A DNA stretch of 10,533 bases from CAZKHG01 sp964552655 (GTDB lineage Bacteria; Bacteroidota; Bacteroidia; Bacteroidales; Tenuifilaceae): assembly GCA_964552655.1 (NCBI GenBank), contig CAZKHG010000070.1, positions 1-10,533 of the forward strand. The letters are read 5' to 3'. Within the stretch, counting starts at the first letter, position 1. Each line of letters starts with the position of its first letter. A model generated the notes under the pieces. That model was not told the DNA's origin. It saw only the letters and a list, made by a program, of their open reading frames with translations, and did no database searches. The position numbers and the translations under genes were made by a program. This document shows positions 6,638-10,533 of this stretch, one piece after another.

Positions 6638-7240
6638 ATGCAAAAGATTATTAAAATAGTAACAATCCTTGTTATTTTAGCCGTTTGGGGTGATTGTTTA
6701 GCCCAAAGCACGGTTATTATTGATGGTTTAAAAATACCTCCCGTTACAGTGGTCGATGGGGAAACTATTCCCAACTGGGTGATACCGGAAATTGTGGTTT
6801 TCCCTCAACGCAAGTTTAAATCAAAAAGGGATTACAGGCAGTACCAGCGCATGATCCGTAACCTGAAAGCAGTGTACCCTTACGCTCAAATTGCCAAGTA
6901 TAAGCTCATGGAGATGAACGAAGAGCTACAGTATTTGAAAACAAAAAAGGAGAAAGAGAGATATATAAACCAGGTGGAAAAAGAGATACGAAACGAGTTT
7001 GAAAACCAGCTGGTAAAACTCACGGTTACTCAGGGGAAAATGCTGATAAAACTGATTGATAGGGAAACTGGAGAAACATCGTACAACCTGGTAAAGGAAT
7101 TGAAAGGTAGTTTTTCGGCTGCCTTTTGGCAGGCAATAGCCCGCGTGTTTGGCTCAAACCTTAAAACAGAATTTGATTCAGAAGGTGAGGATAAAATATT
7201 AAATGAGCTGATTATCCTCTACGAGCACCATCAGATTTAA
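6638..7240 (+). CDS. Secreted DUF4294 protein
   Basis: This 200-residue protein has an N-terminal signal peptide (basic KIIK, hydrophobic core to about residue 18, probable cleavage in CLAQ near residue 22). The body matches my recollection of the Bacteroidetes family DUF4294: a short beta-like start (DGLKIPPV), a proline-flanked WVIPEIVVFPQR motif, then a mostly helical basic domain (YRQYQRMIRNLKAVYPYAQIAKYKL) with a charged, coiled-coil-like stretch at about 88-122. The function is unknown. It is probably periplasmic or envelope-associated, since no T9SS tail or lipobox is visible. It stands alone between a divergent RDD gene and a convergent lipoprotein gene. The ATG at 6638 is chosen because it yields the complete signal peptide. 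Confidence 0.85.
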   Translation: MQKIIKIVTILVILAVWGDCLAQSTVIIDGLKIPPVTVVDGETIPNWVIPEIVVFPQRKFKSKRDYRQYQRMIRNLKAVYPYAQIAKYKLMEMNEELQYLKTKKEKERYINQVEKEIRNEFENQLVKLTVTQGKMLIKLIDRETGETSYNLVKELKGSFSAAFWQAIARVFGSNLKTEFDSEGEDKILNELIILYEHHQI

Positions 7241-7282
7241 CCCAGTGATTGATAAAACACTAAATTTTCTGACTTACCTTTA

Positions 7283-7753
7283 CTATTGGGTTATGTTTTT
7301 CCTGATCAGGTAAACATATTCCGTGTTGCTGAATTCAGCCTGCTTCCCATTTATGGTGAAATACACCACATCAAAATAGGTGCAGCAATCGGAGTGCTTC
7401 TCCTTAAGCTCAAGTGTAAGTGTATCGGTATCGAGATAATTTAAACGTAAGTAATAATTCATTCTTTCCCCAATGCTCATCCAGGCCAATTCAGATGAGA
7501 AAATAATATTTTTAAAATACGGGTAATAGGTTGACAGGTCGTATCGAACAGGTTTTTTAACCTGATTTTCAAGGTAATAAAGACTAATAGAGTCAGGAGT
7601 GTAGGTGCCATTCTCAACTAAATTGTTCCCCTGGGAATCGATAAGTTTTAACCTGATCTCCTCAGGCGGGGTAAAACATTCCCCACATTGCATATCACAG
7701 GTTTGGAGCAGCGGAATGGCTAAAAGTGCAGATAACACTAATAATGATTTCAT
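7283..7753 (-). CDS. Small Cys-rich putative lipoprotein, unknown function
   Basis: I do not recognise a family. From the ATG at 7753 it has 156 residues. A hydrophobic leader (MKSLLVLSALLAIPLL) is followed by QTC, a relaxed lipobox that would lipidate Cys19. Two more cysteines follow (Cys23, Cys26, in MQCGEC), and a CC pair lies near the C-terminus. The rest looks beta-rich with many Tyr residues and Thr/Leu strands, suggesting a small beta-sandwich at the envelope. The frame stays open six codons further to a TTG at 7771, but that TTG lies inside the -7 promoter box, so it cannot be a transcribed start from that promoter. The short ATG form also gives the better leader. It converges on the DUF4294 gene across a 42-base gap. 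Confidence 0.72.
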   Translation of the reverse strand: MKSLLVLSALLAIPLLQTCDMQCGECFTPPEEIRLKLIDSQGNNLVENGTYTPDSISLYYLENQVKKPVRYDLSTYYPYFKNIIFSSELAWMSIGERMNYYLRLNYLDTDTLTLELKEKHSDCCTYFDVVYFTINGKQAEFSNTEYVYLIRKNITQ

Positions 7754-7768
7754 TTCAACTTTTTTTAT

Positions 7769-7800
7769 CAAAGGTATATTCTTAAGGAATTATTTCCAAA
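7769..7800 (-). promoter_or_regulatory. Near-perfect Bacteroidetes promoter for the lipoprotein gene
   Basis: On the minus strand TTTG (7800-7797) is followed after 20 bases by TACCTTTG (7776-7769). Both elements match the Bacteroidetes primary sigma consensus (TTTG, 19-21 bases, TAnnTTTG) exactly. The -7 box ends 15 bases before the ATG at 7753, giving a short leader. This site decides the start codon of the lipoprotein. Confidence 0.7.
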
Positions 7801-7920
7801 TGGTGAATCTGGGCTGAATTAGGTGCCTGATTTTTTGCAAAGGTCTTAAACCAGGGCAGAACTAAATGGTGGATAGCTGATTTACAGCCAATGCCCCAAG
7901 CTTGTGGTCCCAGATAATCC

Positions 7921-8805
7921 TTACCCTATTTTGACAGATGTCATGGTTAATGAACCGCCAACCGCCTTATCATTGAAAATGCTTAATGTCTCATTATTTT
8001 CCTTCAAAGCCATCACATAGAGCAAAGGCAAATAGTGTTCGGGCGTAGGAATTGCCAGCTTAAAAGAGCTGCCCTGCGACTGAAAATTAATGAGCTGCTT
8101 ATGATCACCATCTGTAATTGACTTTTTCATCCTTTCGCTTGCCTCAATGGCCCAATCATAAGCGAAATTATCCACGTTCAATTTATCCCAGGCCACCAGA
8201 CCTAAATTATGGACCATATTGCCACTCCCGATTATTAGAACACCTTTTTCTCTGAGCGATGAAAGCTCTTTGGCTAAATCATAGTGATAGCTTGGCGGCT
8301 TGGTGTAATCCAAACTCATTTGTATAACCGGAACATCTGCGTTTGGGTAAAGATGCTTAATAACCGACCATGCCCCATGGTCAAGCCCCCATTTATCATC
8401 CAAGCCAACCTCAGCTCTTTTAATAATGTTTTTCGTTTCCTCCGCAAGCATTGGGCTACCCGGAGCAGGGTACTGAATATCATATAGTGCTTTAGGAAAG
8501 CCGCCAAAATCATGGATTGTTCGAGGGTTCTCCATTGCTGTTACTAATGTTCCTCTGGTTTCCCAATGCGCCGATATACAGATAATTGCATTAGGTTTCG
8601 GGATTTCGCCACCAATTTTCCTGAAGCCGGCAACGAATTCGTTCTCCTCAATGGCGTTCATGGGGCTGCCATGTCCCAAGAAAAGCACCGGCATCTTATC
8701 CGTATTGTTAAAAAACCCTGTAATTATATTTACCTCATTGACTCTCATAATTGTAGGAATAAATGGCATTGCTGCCATTAAGTGTAAAAAATGTGCCCTG
8801 TTCAT
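7921..8805 (-). CDS. Class III extradiol ring-cleavage dioxygenase, DODA/YgiD type
   Basis: Members of this family use a metal held by histidines to open catechol-type rings; E. coli YgiD acts on L-DOPA as a 4,5-extradiol dioxygenase. From the ATG at 8805 there are 294 residues. Candidate metal ligands are His45 (FLGHGSPMN), His80 (ISAHWET) and His257 (TPEHYLPLLY). Active-site histidines are also likely in LDHGAW (His143) and GNMVHNLG. The physiological substrate here is unknown. About 37 residues precede the MPVLFLGHGS core and include a mildly hydrophobic segment (FLHLMAAMPFIPTIM); it could be a degenerate leader or simply an extension. An internal ATG at the MPVLFLG start is an alternative. 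A TTG two codons further upstream is less likely than the ATG. The gene is 167 bases upstream of the lipoprotein gene, which has its own promoter. Confidence 0.92.
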   Translation of the reverse strand: MNRAHFLHLMAAMPFIPTIMRVNEVNIITGFFNNTDKMPVLFLGHGSPMNAIEENEFVAGFRKIGGEIPKPNAIICISAHWETRGTLVTAMENPRTIHDFGGFPKALYDIQYPAPGSPMLAEETKNIIKRAEVGLDDKWGLDHGAWSVIKHLYPNADVPVIQMSLDYTKPPSYHYDLAKELSSLREKGVLIIGSGNMVHNLGLVAWDKLNVDNFAYDWAIEASERMKKSITDGDHKQLINFQSQGSSFKLAIPTPEHYLPLLYVMALKENNETLSIFNDKAVGGSLTMTSVKIG

Positions 8806-9001
8806 ACCCAAAGCAGCTAACTATGGCAACTTTTTATATAAACAGAAATAGTGGGGTGAAGTTCATAAATTGGGTTAAATAAAAGGTTTCCGACTTACTT
8901 TTCATGCTGGTTTTTGAGAACAATGGGTTATGCCTGCTCCGATCTGAATATTATAACACAGCACTATGTTTACCTGACAACTCTCCAAACGAAAATCCGT
9001 T

Positions 9002-9229
9002 TTAAGGGTTTGTAGTTTTTAGGTCATTATTATCGTACTCCAAAATGTCACCAGGTTGGCAGTCTAAGGCTTTACAAATTGCGTCCAAAGTGCTAAATCG
9101 GATTGCTTTTGCTTTACCGGTTTTTAGGATTGATAGATTTGATAAGGTCAAGTCAACCCTTTCAGAAAGTTCATTCAGTGATATTTTCCGCTTCGCCATC
9201 ATCACATCCAGGTTAACAATTATTGGCAT
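9002..9229 (-). CDS. XRE/Cro-CI family small HTH transcriptional regulator (YozG-like)
   Basis: This 75-residue protein is almost entirely one helix-turn-helix domain. The helices run KRKISLNELSERVDLTLSNLSILKTGK (about 13-39) and STLDAICKALDCQPGDILEY (47-65), the classic ending of this subfamily. The DNA-contacting helix is around residues 27-37. Small regulators of this type are commonly encoded next to DUF2975 membrane proteins. Here the ATG lies 3 bases after the stop of the DUF2975 gene, so both are made from one transcript. The target is unknown. Autoregulation through the palindromes upstream of the pair is a reasonable inference. A weak hairpin overlaps its stop codon, but I do not call a terminator. 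Confidence 0.93.
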   Translation of the reverse strand: MPIIVNLDVMMAKRKISLNELSERVDLTLSNLSILKTGKAKAIRFSTLDAICKALDCQPGDILEYDNNDLKTTNP

Positions 9230-9232
9230 AGT

Positions 9233-9769
9233 TTAAACAGTTAAATCGTTTTCGTTCTGAATTTCAACTCCTTTTGAAAAGATATTCGCAATTACATAGA
9301 TTACAGCTGCCATAAAAATAAACGCCTGACTGTCTGCCCAGAACTGATTTAGGGTGTCGATTTCAAATCCACGATGCTGTAATCTATTGGTTACTTGCCG
9401 GGCGACATAACTTAAAAGTCCTATGGATAGAGTGTAGTAGCTAATTATTGTAATTTGGTTGGAAACAAAGCTATTGAATGGTTTTTCCAAATCAAGCTTA
9501 CTTATAAGCCTGATGACTACATAGAATAAGTAGGCTTTTAAAATCGAGATGACCAGGATAAAACTATACATACTGTAGAAAGCCCATTGACTTCGATTAT
9601 ACATTTCACTTAAGTCCAGCTTTTGATATAAGTTTTGTACAAATTCTGGTTTATACAGGCTGAAAATAAAATTGACTATCAGGCCTCCGGCTTCTATAGA
9701 CAAGCCAACGAAGATGATCCAAGCCACAACATTTAGGGCTTTAAATACAAAGTTGTTTCCTTTAGACAT
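9233..9769 (-). CDS. DUF2975 four-helix membrane protein
   Basis: This 178-residue integral membrane protein has four probable helices at about residues 10-37, 62-90, 103-123 and 148-166. The C-terminal signature IANIFSKGVEIQNENDLTV is that of DUF2975, and the KLDLEKPFNSFVSNQI loop between helices 2 and 3 also fits. The family function is not established. Its frequent pairing with a small XRE regulator, seen here with a 3-base gap, suggests a membrane sensor or partner that modulates the regulator, or a regulated membrane protein. It is the first gene of the pair. The upstream region is AT-rich and holds two palindromes and a possible promoter. Confidence 0.9.
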   Translation of the reverse strand: MSKGNNFVFKALNVVAWIIFVGLSIEAGGLIVNFIFSLYKPEFVQNLYQKLDLSEMYNRSQWAFYSMYSFILVISILKAYLFYVVIRLISKLDLEKPFNSFVSNQITIISYYTLSIGLLSYVARQVTNRLQHRGFEIDTLNQFWADSQAFIFMAAVIYVIANIFSKGVEIQNENDLTV

Positions 9770-9794
9770 GATTTTTAGATTTTAAATTATGCTA

Positions 9795-9825
9795 CGAAAG
9801 TAATAAATATTTATTGTTATACAAT
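9795..9825 (-). promoter_or_regulatory. Weak candidate promoter for the DUF2975-XRE unit
   Basis: On the minus strand TACTTTCG (9802-9795) is one mismatch from TAnnTTTG, and ATTG (9825-9822) is one mismatch from TTTG, with 19 bases between them. The -7 box ends 25 bases before the DUF2975 ATG. Both matches are imperfect in very AT-rich sequence, so this is tentative. The -33 element lies inside the 9811-9827 palindrome. Confidence 0.28.
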
Positions 9826-9827
9826 AA
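9811..9827. promoter_or_regulatory. Palindrome, candidate operator 1 upstream of DUF2975-XRE
   Basis: TTATTGT and ACAATAA form perfect 7-base inverted arms around a 3-base centre (TAT). The site overlaps the tentative -33 element, the position expected for a repressor site. Cro/CI-type dimers bind such short inverted repeats. Assignment to the XRE protein of this unit is inference. Confidence 0.4.
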
Positions 9828-9834
9828 TTTTATA

Positions 9835-9855
9835 TTATTATTTAATAAATAATAA
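9835..9855. promoter_or_regulatory. Palindrome, candidate operator 2 upstream of DUF2975-XRE
   Basis: TTATTATTT and AAATAATAA are perfect 9-base arms around a 3-base centre (AAT). Its centre is 26 bases from that of the first palindrome, and both begin with TTATT half-sites. The sequence is made only of A and T, so a chance palindrome is possible. Confidence 0.3.
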
Positions 9856-10004
9856 AATTTCTACATTGAATCTTATAGTATTGTAAGGGATAATAAAGCG
9901 AATATAAATTTCAGTTTACATTGGTTTTGCGAACCACAAAAAGCCCAAAAACCACCGAAACACTTATATGGTTTACCATTGCAAAATGTTTTCTATCACA
10001 AATC

Positions 10005-10533
10005 TTATTTGTCATCTTTTTCAAAATATACTTCCGGTAAAATAATCAATAGTTCTTTCCCAATCTCTTCATTAATCCAATAAACCAAAAAGTTTACTGT
10101 TGCCCTTACTAATTTATAACCTTTATTTTCTTGCTTTTTAATAATTTCAAGGAACTTTTGAGAAAACTTTAAAACCAAATCACCATTATTATTTGCACAA
10201 CCTTCTTCTTTTTTAATAATAAGGGCATCCCCACTAACGATATTTTTAATACGACGTTGAATAAACTCAAAATATCCCAGGTTTACTTCTTTATGGGTCA
10301 GGTGCATTGCTAACACTTTGGGTGGTAAATAATTATTAATATTCTCAATTCGTTCCAAATTTTCCACTGTAATATTGTCTAAAAAGTTTGAGTTCAAATG
10401 AATGGTCAAATTCTGTTTTGCTCTTGTCATTGCAACGTACAGCTGTCGGTTTGCCTCATCAGTTGAAGTGTTGAAATCTTCGAGCATTAGAAAGACATTA
10501 TCAAACTCCTTTCCTTTGGCTTTATGAATGGTT
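10005..10533 (-). CDS. UvrD-like superfamily 1 helicase C-terminal region (5' end outside window)
   Basis: The frame runs off the right edge; 175 C-terminal residues are visible. Near the edge are TIHKAKGKEFDNVF, matching UvrD/Rep helicase motif V, and LYVAMTRAKQNL, matching motif VI with its ATP-sensing arginine. After motif VI comes a long tail of about 130 residues (VNLGYFEFIQRRIKNIVSGD, then a lysine-rich YKLVRATVNFLVYWINEEIG segment) that is not part of the core SF1 fold. From memory, large Bacteroidetes RecQ-plus-UvrD_C_2 fusion helicases end similarly, so the missing part may include a RecQ domain; a plain UvrD-like helicase is the alternative. No internal ATG need be the start, because the motif V residues lie upstream of the first one (10487). 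Base composition is clearly lower in GC than the left half of the window. Confidence 0.85.
   Translation of the reverse strand, partial: TIHKAKGKEFDNVFLMLEDFNTSTDEANRQLYVAMTRAKQNLTIHLNSNFLDNITVENLERIENINNYLPPKVLAMHLTHKEVNLGYFEFIQRRIKNIVSGDALIIKKEEGCANNNGDLVLKFSQKFLEIIKKQENKGYKLVRATVNFLVYWINEEIGKELLIILPEVYFEKDDK

Noticed and set aside
8284..8851. Several open frames overlapping the dioxygenase gene on both strands
   Set aside because: The dioxygenase frame carries all family motifs; the others are shadows without motifs.
8987..9002. Hairpin AAACG / CGTTT at the 3' end of the XRE gene
   Set aside because: A 5-bp stem with a 6-base loop is not convincing as a terminator.
9922..9936. Hairpin TGGTT / AACCA in the gap before the helicase
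   Set aside because: The stem is 5 bp with no following T-run in either direction; it is likely chance.
1..10533. CRISPR array, tRNA, rRNA, insertion sequence or integrase
   Set aside because: I saw no regularly spaced direct repeats, tRNA-like cloverleaf, transposase motif or terminal inverted repeats.

Overview
The window looks like chromosomal DNA of a Bacteroidetes (Bacteroidota) bacterium. Two secreted proteins end in type IX secretion (T9SS) type A sorting domains, there are DUF4294 and DUF2975 families, strong Shine-Dalgarno sequences are absent upstream of starts, and several starts are preceded by the Bacteroidetes-type promoter motif (TTTG about 20 nt before TAnnTTTG). GC content is moderate on the left (30 of 60 bases in a hand-counted truA line) and low at the right end (15 of 60 in two helicase lines). 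I cannot place it below phylum with confidence.

Left part (1-3182): the 3' end of a large modular surface protein with repeated Ig/PKD-like modules and a T9SS tail runs rightward into a strong hairpin terminator. The hairpin is shared with truA (tRNA pseudouridine synthase), which runs leftward. A rightward gene follows for a secreted plastocyanin-like copper protein that also carries a T9SS tail.

Middle part (3187-5917): a leftward pair, osmC-like then DUF1858, meets the cupredoxin gene tail to tail. Two rightward genes follow: a 60-residue membrane-anchored cysteine protein resembling NqrM, and ddl (D-Ala-D-Ala ligase). A leftward translationally coupled pair encodes a YjdI-type ferredoxin domain fused to a CDGSH domain, and a stand-alone CDGSH protein. 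Many of these genes handle metals or reactive thiols (Cu, Fe-S, peroxidatic Cys), although they belong to separate transcription units.

Right part (5981-10533): an RDD-family membrane protein, a secreted DUF4294 protein, a small Cys-rich lipoprotein with a near-perfect promoter, and a DODA/YgiD-type extradiol dioxygenase. Next is a coupled pair of a DUF2975 membrane protein and an XRE-type repressor, preceded by palindromes that could be its operator. Last is the C-terminal end of a UvrD-like superfamily 1 helicase module whose 5' part lies outside the window. The AT-rich gap 9770-10004 (235 bases) holds the palindromes; I see no gene in it. The gap 8806-9001 (196 bases) shows no convincing feature. 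No tRNA, rRNA, CRISPR array, insertion sequence or integrase is visible.

Most genes are recognisable families in ordinary arrangements. I did not find a convincing wholly new system. The most interesting items are the T9SS-exported cupredoxin, the orphan NqrM-like protein, the double CDGSH/YjdI unit, the OsmC-DUF1858 pair, and the XRE/DUF2975 unit with its palindromes.
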